Origin: Dechloromonas denitrificans
Lineage (GTDB): Bacteria > Pseudomonadota > Gammaproteobacteria > Burkholderiales > Rhodocyclaceae
Assembly: GCF_001551835.1 (NCBI RefSeq)
Contig: NZ_LODL01000005.1
Span: 231,757-295,756, forward strand
Direction of reading: 5' to 3'
Length of the DNA stretch: 64,000 nt
Shown: positions 15,425 to 24,303 of the stretch, in pieces
Layout of the letters: every line of letters starts with the position of its first letter
How positions within the stretch are numbered: position 1 is the stretch's first letter
The notes under the pieces: generated by a model
Told to the model about the DNA's origin: nothing
The model's input: only the letters and a program-made list of their open reading frames with translations
Database searches by the model: none
Program-made: the position numbers and the translations under genes

Positions 15425-16522
15425 TCAGCTTGGACTGTAGCGTTCCAACCAATGTGCATAGGGCGCCGGCAATACCCATGAAGGCTTCTCTTCTTTGAGC
15501 GCCAACGCCGCGTGATACGACCAATGCGGATTTGCCAGGTGGGCACGGCCAATCATGACCAAATCCATCTGCTTATCGGCAACCACGCGGTCGGCGGTGG
15601 CCGGCACATCGATACACCATGAGGAAGCAACTGGCAGCCCTGTCGCGCTACGTACTTTCTCGGCAATCGGTGCCAGGAAAGCCGGGCCCCATGGCACATT
15701 GGCTGTCAGCGTGGAGAACCCGACACTGACATTGAGCATGTCCAGGCCAGCTTTGCGGAATGCGCAGGTCAGTTCGATGGACTCAGCCAGGGTTTCCTCG
15801 TCCCGGCCATCATATTCAATCACCCCGAAGCGGGCGGTCAGCGGCAAGTGTTCCGGCCAAACCTGGCGAACCGCAGCCAGTGTTTCTAGAAGAAAGCGGC
15901 TACGTCCCTTGAAGTCACCACCGTACTGGTCGGTGCGCTGATTGGCATGAACCGAGAAGAAGCTCTGTGCCAGATAGCCATGGGCGAAATGAAGCTCCAG
16001 CCACTCAAATCCTGCATCACGGGCCCGACAGGCAGCCGCAACGAAATCGTCGCGAACTCGAGCAATGTCATCGAGCGTCATTGCCTTCGGCACTTTGGGC
16101 AAATTCGCGCCAAATGCCACAGCAGATGGAGAAAGGGTTTCCCAAGCACGCAGGTCGCCTTCGGCTATGTGGTCATCGCCCTCCCAGGGACGGTTGGCGC
16201 TGGCTTTGCGGCCGGCGTGGCCGATTTGGATGCCCGGCACCGCACCGCCGGCCTTGATAGACGCGGCAATTTTGGCGAGTCTGGCCGCTTGTTCGTCGTT
16301 CCACAGCCCCAAACAGGCTGGCGTGATGCGGCCTTCCGGCGCAACACCGGTGGCTTCAACGATAACCAGGCCGGCGCCGCCACGAGCCAGGCTGGCGTAA
16401 TGGGTAGCGTGCCAATCGTTGGTCAGCCCGTCTACTGCGCTGTACTGACACATGGGGGGAATGGCGATGCGATTGCGCAGGGTGACATCTTTAAGTTTGA
16501 AGCTGGTAAACAAAGCAGACAT
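15425..16522 (-). CDS. Old-Yellow-Enzyme-type NADH:flavin oxidoreductase (YqjM/xenobiotic reductase class)
   Basis: A 365-residue FMN enzyme that reduces activated C=C bonds of enones or nitro compounds with NAD(P)H. The N-terminal LRNRIAIPPMCQYSA has the YqjM-class Cys that tunes the flavin. FAHGYLAQSFFS and NQRTDQYGGDFKGRSRFLLE are typical FMN-site and barrel motifs. The C-terminal DLVMIGRAHLANPHW closes the phosphate site. The start MSALFTSFKL follows AGGAG; ten in-frame codons upstream are probably not translated. It lies upstream of an SDR fragment and hydrolase on the same strand, which suggests a small detoxification operon under the divergent AraC regulator. Confidence 0.88.
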   Translation of the reverse strand: MSALFTSFKLKDVTLRNRIAIPPMCQYSAVDGLTNDWHATHYASLARGGAGLVIVEATGVAPEGRITPACLGLWNDEQAARLAKIAASIKAGGAVPGIQIGHAGRKASANRPWEGDDHIAEGDLRAWETLSPSAVAFGANLPKVPKAMTLDDIARVRDDFVAAACRARDAGFEWLELHFAHGYLAQSFFSVHANQRTDQYGGDFKGRSRFLLETLAAVRQVWPEHLPLTARFGVIEYDGRDEETLAESIELTCAFRKAGLDMLNVSVGFSTLTANVPWGPAFLAPIAEKVRSATGLPVASSWCIDVPATADRVVADKQMDLVMIGRAHLANPHWSYHAALALKEEKPSWVLPAPYAHWLERYSPS

Positions 16523-16581
16523 GAAACTGGGCTCCTGAAATAAGTTCGGCATGCCATCTCCAGCATGCCGTTATTAGTGTG

Positions 16582-16750
16582 TTTAACGATAGATTAACGG
16601 CATCCTGTCGGTTGGGTTAGCCGCTGCGACCTTCGCCGGATTACGGCCTGTCGCAACGACGGAGTGCCCAGCAGCCAGGGGGGCCTTCGCAAGTTCGACG
16701 CCAAGGCCGCGGCCCGCGCCAGTGATAAACCAGACTTTATTGTTGCTCAT
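16582..16750 (-). pseudogene. N-terminal fragment of a short-chain dehydrogenase/reductase
   Basis: From the ATG at 16748-16750 the translation starts MSNNKVWFITGAGRGLG, the SDR nucleotide-binding motif TGxxxGxG, and continues AAGHSVVATGRNPAKV. The frame closes about 45-55 codons later, before the catalytic YxxxK region, so only the NAD(P)-binding edge of the enzyme remains. It sits nine bases below the hydrolase gene and in front of the ene-reductase gene, so an SDR gene has been mostly deleted from this operon. Confidence 0.75.
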
Positions 16751-16758
16751 GGGGTGCC

Positions 16759-17817
16759 TCAATTGAGGTAAAGGGTTTGCTTGAAGAAGGGGGTCAGCTT
16801 CGTCATCGCGGTGTCGGCCCCAGGACCATCGTAAAGGTCCATGTGCGCTGCACCGTCAATCACGTACAGCTCCTTTGGTCCGGATGCCTTGGCATGAAGC
16901 TCCTGGCTATGCCACAGCGAGCCTGCCTCGCTACCTGCAACAATCATGAGAGGCTGTGTGAGCAGGTCGACTCGGTCAAATCCGGTGAATGCCACCATGG
17001 CGCTCAAGCTGGTGATGAGCATCTTGTTCGATGAATTCGGATGCTGACCGCGAGGTGTCAGGTAGTAGTCGGCTGCTTCCTGAAGGTCGCGGGGGGCTGT
17101 CTTATCGCCTACCTTGGGCACGTAATTCACATACAACGGCGCAGTCCCGGCTGCCTCGGCGGTGCGTTGCTTGGCAACCGAATCAAGCAGCGCAAGCTGC
17201 TCCTCTTTCGTTGCCTTGCCATCCCAGCCCTTGCGGACGGCTGCACCCACATCAACGGCGCTCACCGTCGCCACGGCCTTGATGCGGCGCTCCAGGGAAG
17301 CTGCTTTGACCGCAGTGCCGCTACCGGCACAGATGCCCAGGGCGCCGATGCGGTTCGCGTCAACGTAGCCGAGCGTGGTCAGATAATCGACGGCACTGTA
17401 AATATCGGCCACCCGGCGCATCGGGTCATCAAGGAGGCGGGGCATGCCTCCACTGGCTCCCTGGTGTGATGCGTCAAAGGCCAGAGTGACAAACCCCTGC
17501 TCTGCCAGCTTCTGGGCGTACAGACCAGCTGTCTGTTCCTTGACGCCGCCGCCAGGATGCACGCTGACGATGGCTGGATACTTGCTGCCTTCACTGAAGC
17601 TCTTCGGCAGGTAAAGATTTCCTGCCATGTCGATGTTGTTGTTCTTGAAGCTGACGGTCAGTACGCGGATTCCAGTTGCCGTAGTACGAAGCTTCGAATC
17701 GCCAGCGGCGGAAGCAACTTTCGGAATCAGAAGTGAAGCAGCCAGCGCGGAGCCGCCGAAAATGGCTTGGCGGCGACCAATGTCAGCGGGAACCTGGTTG
17801 GATGAGTTGTCGTTCAT
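16759..17817 (-). CDS. Secreted (Tat) alpha/beta hydrolase
   Basis: A 352-residue alpha/beta hydrolase with a twin-arginine-like leader (GRRQAIFGGSALAASLLIPKVASA), so it is probably exported folded. The nucleophile elbow reads GALGICAGSGTA, with Cys in place of Ser as in dienelactone-hydrolase-like enzymes. The oxyanion region is VSVHPGGGVKEQ, and the catalytic His is in DGAAHMDLYDGPG. This pattern is common in hydrolases found beside AraC, SDR and ene-reductase genes. The substrate is unknown. It is divergent from the AraC gene across a 186-bp gap that probably holds both promoters. Confidence 0.85.
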   Translation of the reverse strand: MNDNSSNQVPADIGRRQAIFGGSALAASLLIPKVASAAGDSKLRTTATGIRVLTVSFKNNNIDMAGNLYLPKSFSEGSKYPAIVSVHPGGGVKEQTAGLYAQKLAEQGFVTLAFDASHQGASGGMPRLLDDPMRRVADIYSAVDYLTTLGYVDANRIGALGICAGSGTAVKAASLERRIKAVATVSAVDVGAAVRKGWDGKATKEEQLALLDSVAKQRTAEAAGTAPLYVNYVPKVGDKTAPRDLQEAADYYLTPRGQHPNSSNKMLITSLSAMVAFTGFDRVDLLTQPLMIVAGSEAGSLWHSQELHAKASGPKELYVIDGAAHMDLYDGPGADTAMTKLTPFFKQTLYLN

Positions 17818-18003
17818 GGCGATATTCCTTGGACGGTTAAACAGCAGTAAGTGGCGTTGGGGGAATTATTGCTACCTGCCAGAAAACCAGGTTGCCGAAA
17901 CCAGCGAACTTCTTGCCTAAAACAACGGATTCGATAACTCAGCACAGAACGTGACCACGCTCAGTGATACAGTTACTCCATCGAATCCGACAAGCTAGCC
18001 GCT

Positions 18004-18933
18004 ATGTATAGCACCGTCCATACTACTAACCAAGCGATTCAGGCAATCAGCGTCCTCGCTCGTGAAATTGAAAAAAATGCCCAAAGCGATGGAGACTTCA
18101 CGACAGCCATCCCCGGACTTTCGCTACACCGGCGCAAAACACCCACTGAGCCGCTGCATTGCATTTTTAACTTGGGTCTAGGGGTGGTTGTGCAAGGCAA
18201 CAAGCAGGCTTTATTGGGCGACGAGGTCATCACTTATGGACCGGGGCACTCCATGCTGACCTCGATTGAGCTGCCGGTCATCTCGCGTGTTACCCGAGCC
18301 AGCGCACAGGAGCCGCTGCTTGGACTCATGCTGACGCTCGACAGCCAAGAAATTCTCCAAGTGGCAACCGAGATGAAGCTACCAGCACCTGCCCGTGGAA
18401 CGGTCTTTCGACCTTTGTCGATTGAGCGATTGGATGAGCGTCTGACACGAGACCTGATTCGTCTACTTGAGCTTCACGACCAACCGGAACTTGTTGCGCT
18501 GCTCGCGCCGCTCATCAAGCGCGAAATCATTATCAGGCTTGTTGCAGGCCCACATGGTCCGCAACTACAGCACCTGGTTGCCGACGGCTCGCCCAGCCAG
18601 CAAATTTCCAAGGCGGTTACCTGGCTCAAGCAGAACTTTGCCCAGCCATTGCAGGTGGACGAACTGGCGGCTCGGGTTCACATGAGTCCATCCACCTTCA
18701 GGCAGCACTTTCGCGCCATCACCAGCACAAGTCCGCTTCAGTACCAAAAGCAATTGCGGCTACAAGCGGCAAGACAACTGATGCTGAATCAAAATTTGGA
18801 TGCAGCTAATGCTAGCGGACAGGTGGGCTATGAGAGCGCATCGCAGTTCAGCCGGGAATACGGTCGCTTATTTGGAGCCCCGCCGCTGCAAGATGTCCGC
18901 CGTATACGGTTGGCGGAAGCGCGAATCGGATAG
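18004..18933 (+). CDS. AraC-family regulator (AraC_N/YqhC-like)
   Basis: A 309-residue regulator. Residues ~30-180 resemble the AraC_N cupin domain (FNLGLGVVVQGNKQALLGDEVITYGPGHSML). Two C-terminal HTH motifs follow (VDELAARVHMSPSTFRQHFRAIT and ASGQVGYESASQFSREYGRLFG). Regulators of this type, such as YqhC, activate adjacent oxidoreductase genes in response to reactive aldehydes or electrophiles. Its divergent position suggests that it controls the hydrolase/SDR/ene-reductase genes. The inducer is unknown. The second HTH has Ala-Ser-Gly in place of the usual Val/Ile-Ala pair but otherwise fits. Confidence 0.82.
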   Translation: MYSTVHTTNQAIQAISVLAREIEKNAQSDGDFTTAIPGLSLHRRKTPTEPLHCIFNLGLGVVVQGNKQALLGDEVITYGPGHSMLTSIELPVISRVTRASAQEPLLGLMLTLDSQEILQVATEMKLPAPARGTVFRPLSIERLDERLTRDLIRLLELHDQPELVALLAPLIKREIIIRLVAGPHGPQLQHLVADGSPSQQISKAVTWLKQNFAQPLQVDELAARVHMSPSTFRQHFRAITSTSPLQYQKQLRLQAARQLMLNQNLDAANASGQVGYESASQFSREYGRLFGAPPLQDVRRIRLAEARIG

Positions 18934-19033
18934 TTCTCAAGGGCAACACAAAGCCGGCTAGGCCATTGCGGTTGTCCGGCAGCTTGAGGCCCCACTGCTG
19001 CCATTGCTTATTAAATATTCATCAGTCAGCAAT

Positions 19034-19136
19034 GGGGCGAGACACGACGGCCCACTTTTCAACTTCGCTGCCGGAAAGCGGTCGTTGAAGTTTCGACTCT
19101 CCGAAGCAGCCATTCGTCACTGAGTGCTGACGACCC
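19034..19136 (-). repeat. Inverted repeat type B, right copy
   Basis: Reverse complement of the element at 15101-15203; the GAAACTTCAACG and CGCTTTCCGGCAGCGAAGTT blocks are conserved. Together the copies bracket ~3.8 kb with the ene-reductase block. Confidence 0.75.
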
Positions 19137-19236
19137 ATTGCTGTCATTCGTTGATTGCAACGGGAAAGTCTGGAATCAGGAACAAACCTGCCCTCGAGAA
19201 TCCAAGATGCATTACTTTTCTGGTGTTGCCTGCTAC

Positions 19237-20625
19237 CTAAGTTGGAATGCGAATTGAAAACCTGGTCAAGCCACGTTCGGACATGACCGAGACCTCGCCG
19301 CCATGGGACTGGACAATCGAGCGAGTGATTGCCAAGCCAAGGCCAGAGCCCTCCCCATAGTGTTGGCGTGATGCATCAGCGCGGTAGAAACGGTCAAACA
19401 ACCTTGGCAGATGTTCGGGCGCAATGGTTTCCCCTGTGTTTTCTACGGAAACGACGGTCTCCCCCGCCTGAGTTTCCTCGAGTGCAATAGAGATATGACC
19501 AAGTTTTGGGGTGTGGCGGACGGCATTCGACAAAAGATTGCCTATGGCCCGGCGTAGCATTAACCGGTCACCTGCAATGGATGCCTCTCCTGAACACGAG
19601 AGCCGCAATTCCTTCTCGTCGGCGTAAGCCTCGTAGAACTCCAACAGACTGGAGACTTCGGCCCCCAGGTCCACTTCTTCACGGAGCGGAATCAGGAGAT
19701 TGTTGTCGGCCTTCGCAAGGAACAACATATCAGCAATGGTTCTCGACAGGCGCTCAAACTCCTCGGCATTTGACGCCAATACGTCCTGGTATTCATCGAG
19801 TGTTCGTGCTTTGGATAGCGTGACCTGGGTCTGGGTCAGCAGATTACTGACGGGGGTACGCAGTTCATGGGCAAGGTCCGACGAAAAATCCGAGAGTCGC
19901 CGAAAGGAGCCCTCTAGCCGGGCCAGCATGTCATTGAGCGTCCGTACAACTTCGGCAAGCTCAAGCGGGATGCTGCCTGCCTCGAGTCGCTGGTCCAGGC
20001 TCTCCGCCGTAATATCCGCTGCATGACGAACAATGTCATGCAATGGCGCCAGACCGCGACGTGCTGCTAATCCCCCCAAGAATCCCGAGAGCGTGGCAGC
20101 CAGTGCGACGACGGCCCACATCGTGAGTCTGAATGACTGCATGAAGTGCTCGTGATGCGTCAAATCAGTCGATAGGGCAACGGTAGTTGGGGTACCACCC
20201 GGAATGCCAGTTGGCGCCGTTCCAACAATCCCTCGATAAAGATGTTGGTCGGACCCTGTCCAGGTACGAGGGAATTGTGCCCCCAGGCCTTGAGCCGGCC
20301 TTACCTCCGGAAAGGAGGCGTCTTCGGATAGGTACAGTGATTTTCCGGCTCCATCCCAAACGCCAACGGCCAAGCCATGATGACCAATAAGTGCAGCGTC
20401 CAGCTGGTCGGGGATAGTTTCCAAATCACCCCGGCTGCGAGTCGCAGCGAGGGCATGCTGAATAAGCTCTAACTTGCCTTCAAGAAGCTCAAGGTCCATG
20501 TCCTCGAAATGTCGCTCGACCAGCGAGCCGATGACCAGGCCAAGCAGCAGCAGGACCGACGTCGAGACGACCGCGAAAAGCAGCGTTAACCGCGTGGTAA
20601 GTGAGTAGCCAGCCACCCACTTCAT
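19237..20625 (-). CDS. copS: Copper-type sensor histidine kinase (CopS/CusS family)
   Basis: A 462-residue membrane kinase. Two membrane segments (~residues 13-35 and ~165-187) enclose a periplasmic sensor. HAMP, HisKA (phosphorylated His in FSSDLAHELRTPVSNLL) and HATPase motifs follow (AIGNLLSNAVRHTP N-box, GSGLGLAITRSIVQSHGG G-box). The architecture and the position beside CusCBA genes place it with heavy-metal sensor kinases such as CopS, CusS and SilS, which respond to periplasmic Cu(I) or Ag(I). It overlaps the response-regulator stop codon (TAATG), so both are made together. The metal is inferred from the neighbours. Confidence 0.88.
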   Translation of the reverse strand: MKWVAGYSLTTRLTLLFAVVSTSVLLLLGLVIGSLVERHFEDMDLELLEGKLELIQHALAATRSRGDLETIPDQLDAALIGHHGLAVGVWDGAGKSLYLSEDASFPEVRPAQGLGAQFPRTWTGSDQHLYRGIVGTAPTGIPGGTPTTVALSTDLTHHEHFMQSFRLTMWAVVALAATLSGFLGGLAARRGLAPLHDIVRHAADITAESLDQRLEAGSIPLELAEVVRTLNDMLARLEGSFRRLSDFSSDLAHELRTPVSNLLTQTQVTLSKARTLDEYQDVLASNAEEFERLSRTIADMLFLAKADNNLLIPLREEVDLGAEVSSLLEFYEAYADEKELRLSCSGEASIAGDRLMLRRAIGNLLSNAVRHTPKLGHISIALEETQAGETVVSVENTGETIAPEHLPRLFDRFYRADASRQHYGEGSGLGLAITRSIVQSHGGEVSVMSERGLTRFSIRIPT

Positions 20626-21299
20626 TACTCGGCTTCCAGAACGTATCCCATGCCGCGGGCGGTATGAATGAGCTTCTGCTCAAACCCGTCATCGACTTTG
20701 GCACGGAGACGGCGAATGGCGACCTCAATGACATTGGTGTCGCTATCGAAATTCATATCCCATACCTGAGAGGCAATCAACGAGCGGGGCAGCACCTCCC
20801 CCTGGCGGCGTAGCAGCAACTCAAGCAGTGAAAACTCTTTCGATGTCAGGTCGATTTTCTTGCCCGCACGGGTTACACGGCGGCGCATCAAGTCAAGTTC
20901 CAGGTCGCCTGCCTTCAGAAAATCAGCTTCTTTCGCCTTGCCGCCGCGCCGCAGCAAGGTACGCACCCTGGCCAACAACTCCGAAAACGCGAATGGCTTT
21001 ACCAAGTAGTCATCGGCACCCAGTTCCAGCCCCTTTACGCGGTCCTCCACTGAATCACGGGCCGTCAGAAACAGCACGGGTATTTCTTTACCGGCACGTC
21101 GAATCCCCTGAAGCACCTGCCATCCGTCAATCCCCGGCAACATGACATCCAGCACCGCCAAGTCGTATGCCTCGGTGAGGGCCAGGTGAAGCCCATCCAG
21201 GCCATCTCTGGCCAGGTCGACCATAAAGCCGGCTTCTGATAGCCCTTGTTTTAGGTAATCACCTGTTTTCGGCTCGTCTTCGACGACCAGTACCCTCAT
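20625..21299 (-). CDS. copR: OmpR-family response regulator (CopR/CusR)
   Basis: A 224-residue regulator. The receiver domain has the acidic pair in VVEDE, the phosphoacceptor Asp in [10 protein letters not shown], and the Lys in YLVKPF. An OmpR-type winged HTH follows ([41 protein letters not shown]). The ATG giving MRVLVVEDE is preferred because GGGAG precedes it and it matches the family length; an upstream Met at 21335 would add 12 residues. It probably binds the ATTAC-N6-GTAAT boxes at 21367 and 22088 and activates the divergent copper genes. Confidence 0.9.
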   Translation of the reverse strand: MRVLVVEDEPKTGDYLKQGLSEAGFMVDLARDGLDGLHLALTEAYDLAVLDVMLPGIDGWQVLQGIRRAGKEIPVLFLTARDSVEDRVKGLELGADDYLVKPFAFSELLARVRTLLRRGGKAKEADFLKAGDLELDLMRRRVTRAGKKIDLTSKEFSLLELLLRRQGEVLPRSLIASQVWDMNFDSDTNVIEVAIRRLRAKVDDGFEQKLIHTARGMGYVLEAE

Positions 21300-21365
21300 C
21301 GAACTACTCCCTGTGATGCCTGAGTTATTGCTCATTTTGCGCTGTGGCGGCTGATTAGCTACCCA

Positions 21366-21393
21366 GATTACGAAAATGTAATTTTTCGGTCAG
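21366..21393. promoter_or_regulatory. CopR-type box 1, in the copR / cytochrome c intergenic region
   Basis: ATTAC-N6-GTAAT at 21367-21382, followed by TTTTTCGGTCAG. A near-identical block is at 22087-22114. It lies between divergent copR and the cytochrome c gene, so it can serve both. Confidence 0.7.
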
Positions 21394-21448
21394 TATCTGG
21401 TTAGGTCGACTTCCCCAAAATGGTGCATGTTGAAATCAGGGGAAATCC

Positions 21449-22078
21449 ATGAAGCAATTTCTATTGGGCGCTGCGTCGGCAATTGGACTAGGGGCTATCT
21501 CAGGCTATGGCCTCATTCAGAGTGGCAGCATCGACTTTGCTGCCGATTCAGCCCACTCGCCCCGCATCACCAAGCTTATTGAATGGGCGCGTGAGAAGTC
21601 CGTAGCCAAGCAGGCCAAGGACATCATCCCGCCTACCGATTTGGCATCCGAAGAACGCATTCGGCGCGGCGCAGGAAACTACGATGCGATGTGTGTCAAT
21701 TGCCACCTGTCACCTGGCGTCGAGGATAGCGAGATACGCAAGGGGCTATATCCCAATCCGCCAAACCTGTCGCAGGCAGGCTCGGCAACCGAGGGGCAAG
21801 TCGAGGATGCCCGTCGATTCTGGATTATCAAACATGGCATCAAGGGTTCCGGGATGCCGGCCTGGGCGAAGGGCGGGATGGATGATGAAGCCATTTGGGA
21901 CCTGACGGCATTCATCAAAATATTGCCGAAGCTTTCCGCCACCGAGTATCAGGCCCGCGTTGCAGCCAGCGAAGGGCACTCGCACGCCGGCATGGAACCC
22001 CCTGCATCAACACCGAGTTCGCCCAAGTCTCATAGCCATGAGGGGCATTCCCACAGTAAGCATAAGCACAGCCACTAA
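21449..22078 (+). CDS. Membrane-anchored c-type cytochrome with His-rich tail
   Basis: A 209-residue protein with an N-terminal membrane segment (FLLGAASAIGLGAISGYGLI) and one haem-binding motif, CVNCH, near residue 80. The axial Met is probably in GIKGSGMPAW. The last ~35 residues are His- and Ser-rich (SHEGHSHSKHKHSH), a likely copper-binding tail. It is the first gene after CopR box 1. Cytochromes of this class appear in copper-resistance clusters of betaproteobacteria and may pass electrons to a periplasmic copper oxidase, but no multicopper oxidase is present in this window. Confidence 0.8.
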   Translation: MKQFLLGAASAIGLGAISGYGLIQSGSIDFAADSAHSPRITKLIEWAREKSVAKQAKDIIPPTDLASEERIRRGAGNYDAMCVNCHLSPGVEDSEIRKGLYPNPPNLSQAGSATEGQVEDARRFWIIKHGIKGSGMPAWAKGGMDDEAIWDLTAFIKILPKLSATEYQARVAASEGHSHAGMEPPASTPSSPKSHSHEGHSHSKHKHSH

Positions 22079-22086
22079 TCCCCATT

Positions 22087-22114
22087 GATTACCGAAATGT
22101 AATTTTTGGGTCAG
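22087..22114. promoter_or_regulatory. CopR-type box 2, upstream of the DUF411/cus operon
   Basis: ATTAC-N6-GTAAT at 22088-22103, followed by TTTTTGGGTCAG. It shares nearly the whole 28-base block with box 1. It lies 71 bases before the DUF411 gene, so the cus operon probably has its own CopR-activated promoter. Confidence 0.7.
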
Positions 22115-22184
22115 CTTGCTGTTGGGTGCAGATACCTAAACTCTGTGCCGATACGCTAATCCTCACTGCTCAACGAAGGACGAT

Positions 22185-22619
22185 ATGTTCAAAACCAGCT
22201 CCCTGATTATTGCCCTGTCGCTGTTTGCCGGCATCAGCCTGGCCCAGGCGGCGGAGCGCGTTGAAGTCTTCAAAAGCCCGTACTGCGGCTGTTGCGAAAA
22301 ATGGGTCGAGCACATGCGCAAGGCCGGCTTCGACGTCGTTACGAAGGACGTCAATGATGTTCCGGCAGCGCGAAAGGCTGCTGGCATGCCGGAGCGCTTT
22401 GGTTCCTGCCATACCGCCAAGGTCGGAGGCTATGTCGTGGAAGGCCATGTTCCCGCTGCTGATGTCCAGCGCCTGCTTAAGGAAAAGCCCAAGGCCGTCG
22501 GCCTGGCCGCGCCTGGCATGCCCCAAGGCTCACCGGGCATGGAAACCAATCACCCGCAAGCCTACGACACGCTGCTCGTTCAGGCAGACGGCAGCTCCAA
22601 AGTTTTCGCTAAACACTAA
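22185..22619 (+). CDS. DUF411 periplasmic metal-binding protein
   Basis: A 144-residue protein with a signal peptide (LIIALSLFAGISLAQA). The mature part has the DUF411 thioredoxin-like core: KSPYCGCCEKWVEHM with a CxCC cysteine cluster, then PERFGSCHTAKVGGYVVEGHVP with a second Cys/His pair. DUF411 proteins accompany copper and silver resistance genes and are thought to bind Cu(I). It is the first gene of the cus operon, 25 bases ahead of the CusF-like gene. Confidence 0.85.
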   Translation: MFKTSSLIIALSLFAGISLAQAAERVEVFKSPYCGCCEKWVEHMRKAGFDVVTKDVNDVPAARKAAGMPERFGSCHTAKVGGYVVEGHVPAADVQRLLKEKPKAVGLAAPGMPQGSPGMETNHPQAYDTLLVQADGSSKVFAKH

Positions 22620-22643
22620 CCTTTATCTCTCGGAGAAACCCTC

Positions 22644-22982
22644 ATGAAGAAGTTGATTGCATCCTTTGCTTTCGTCGCCACTCTGGCTCCCGCCTTCGCA
22701 ATGGCCGCTGACCATGATATGCATGCCGGTCACGGCGCCATGCACTCGGACGCATCACAATCCGCACTCATCGACGGCCTGGTGAAAAAGGTCGACAGGG
22801 CCGGCGGCAAGATGACCGTCTCCCATGGCGCCTTGCCCAACGGCATGCCGGCCATGACCATGGCCTTCAAGGTCAAGGACGTATCCTGGCTCGACAAGGT
22901 GAAGGAAGGCCAGAAAATCCGCTTCGCTTTGGGCGATAACAACGATGCGATGACCATCGTGCGCCTGGAATTGCCAAAGTAA
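22644..22982 (+). CDS. cusF: CusF-like periplasmic Cu(I) chaperone
   Basis: A 112-residue secreted protein (signal LIASFAFVATLAPAFAMA). It has the CusF small beta-barrel: VKKVDRAGGKMTVSHGAL and MPAMTMAFKVKD, where the His, the Met pair and the usual Trp-like position bind one Cu(I). The mature N-terminus is His/Met-rich (DHDMHAGHGAMH). CusF hands copper to CusB. The same fold recurs at the C-terminus of the CusB protein two genes downstream. Confidence 0.88.
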   Translation: MKKLIASFAFVATLAPAFAMAADHDMHAGHGAMHSDASQSALIDGLVKKVDRAGGKMTVSHGALPNGMPAMTMAFKVKDVSWLDKVKEGQKIRFALGDNNDAMTIVRLELPK

Positions 22983-23031
22983 GGGTATGTTGGCACGCGG
23001 TGCCACCGGAAATCATCACGAGGACAAACAG

Positions 23032-24303
23032 ATGAAACGAATAACTACCTCGCGCAAAATCCTGTGCGTCGCGCTCACCGCAGCTTGGTGCCTGGGTGCC
23101 CAAGCCCAGGTCCAACCGGGCAGCACTGTTGAAAGTCTGCTTTCCCTGGCGCGAGAGGGCAACCCCGACTTCGCCAGCATGCGTTATGAAGCCGACGCGG
23201 CCGCAGAGCGCATCACACCCGCCGGCGCTCTACCAGACCCCAAGCTGCGCACCGAGCTGATGGACATAACCAAAGGTGGCTCACAAAGCGCCTCATTGTC
23301 CCCCAGCCGCGTTGGCAGCACGCGCTACACGCTGATGCAGGACATCCCCTGGTTCGGCAAGCGTGACCTGAAGCGTGAGATTGCCGAACTCGAGGCGGAA
23401 GGTGCCAAAGGGCGTGCCTACGGCACATGGAGCGAGGTCGCCACCAAAATAAAGACCACCTACGCGCAACTCTACTATCTGGTGCGCAATGAAAGCCTGA
23501 CCAAGGAAATTCTCGACCTGATGCTCCGCCTGGAAAAAATTGCCCAGGTTCGCTATGCCGGTGGCCTGGCTGCCCAGCAGGATGTCATCCGGGCCCAGGT
23601 CGAACAGACCTCGATGCGAAATGAACTCATAGCCCTGGAGACCGAGCATCACCATTTGATGACTAGGATGAATGCCTTGCTGGGACGTCCAGCCAGTGCA
23701 CCGTTGGCGATGCCCGAAGGCCTGCGTCCGTTGCCAATGCCCGCCAAGCTCGATTACGTCTCTCTTGAGGAACGTGCCCGCGCCCGGAATCCGATGCTGT
23801 CAGCCGAAGAGCACCGCATCAAGGCTGCCGAGAAGAGCCGCGACCTGGCCTACAAGAATCGGTACCCCGACCTCACCGTGGGCGTTGTGCCCAATCAAAT
23901 GCAGAACGAGGTGAAGCAGTGGGACTTGATGTTTGAAATCAACATTCCCCTCCAGCAGTCCAGTCGCCGCGCCCAAGAGCGCGAGGCAGAAGCGATGGTG
24001 TCGGCGAGTCGCGCCAAGCGTGATGCAACCTCGAACCAGCTCCTGGCTGACCTTTCTACCAATATTTCCGAACTCGAAGCCGCTCGGCGAACCGAACGGC
24101 TCACGACCGACAGCCTGCTGCCCCAGGCGGAACTTACCTTGAAGGCCGCGCTGGCCGGCTATGAAACCGGCAAGGTCGACTTTGCGACCCTGCTGGACGC
24201 ACAGCGCCAAATTCGCCAGGCAAAACTCAACCAAATCAAATCGCGTGCCGAGGCCCAAGTCCGCCTTGCAGAAATCGAACGAATTCTCGGAGAAGACCTA
24301 TGA
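23032..24303 (+). CDS. cusC: CusC-like outer-membrane efflux protein (TolC family)
   Basis: A 423-residue outer-membrane factor with an N-terminal signal (ILCVALTAAWCLGAQA). Two long alpha-helical repeats are typical of TolC-type channels, with conserved turns such as YAGGLAAQQDVIRAQV and AYETGKVDFATLLDAQRQ. The ATG at 23032 follows GAGGACAAACAG; the longer frame from 22987 would lack a signal peptide. The gene ends four bases into cusB (ATGA overlap). The protein forms the outer-membrane exit duct of the CusCBA pump. Confidence 0.88.
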   Translation: MKRITTSRKILCVALTAAWCLGAQAQVQPGSTVESLLSLAREGNPDFASMRYEADAAAERITPAGALPDPKLRTELMDITKGGSQSASLSPSRVGSTRYTLMQDIPWFGKRDLKREIAELEAEGAKGRAYGTWSEVATKIKTTYAQLYYLVRNESLTKEILDLMLRLEKIAQVRYAGGLAAQQDVIRAQVEQTSMRNELIALETEHHHLMTRMNALLGRPASAPLAMPEGLRPLPMPAKLDYVSLEERARARNPMLSAEEHRIKAAEKSRDLAYKNRYPDLTVGVVPNQMQNEVKQWDLMFEINIPLQQSSRRAQEREAEAMVSASRAKRDATSNQLLADLSTNISELEAARRTERLTTDSLLPQAELTLKAALAGYETGKVDFATLLDAQRQIRQAKLNQIKSRAEAQVRLAEIERILGEDL

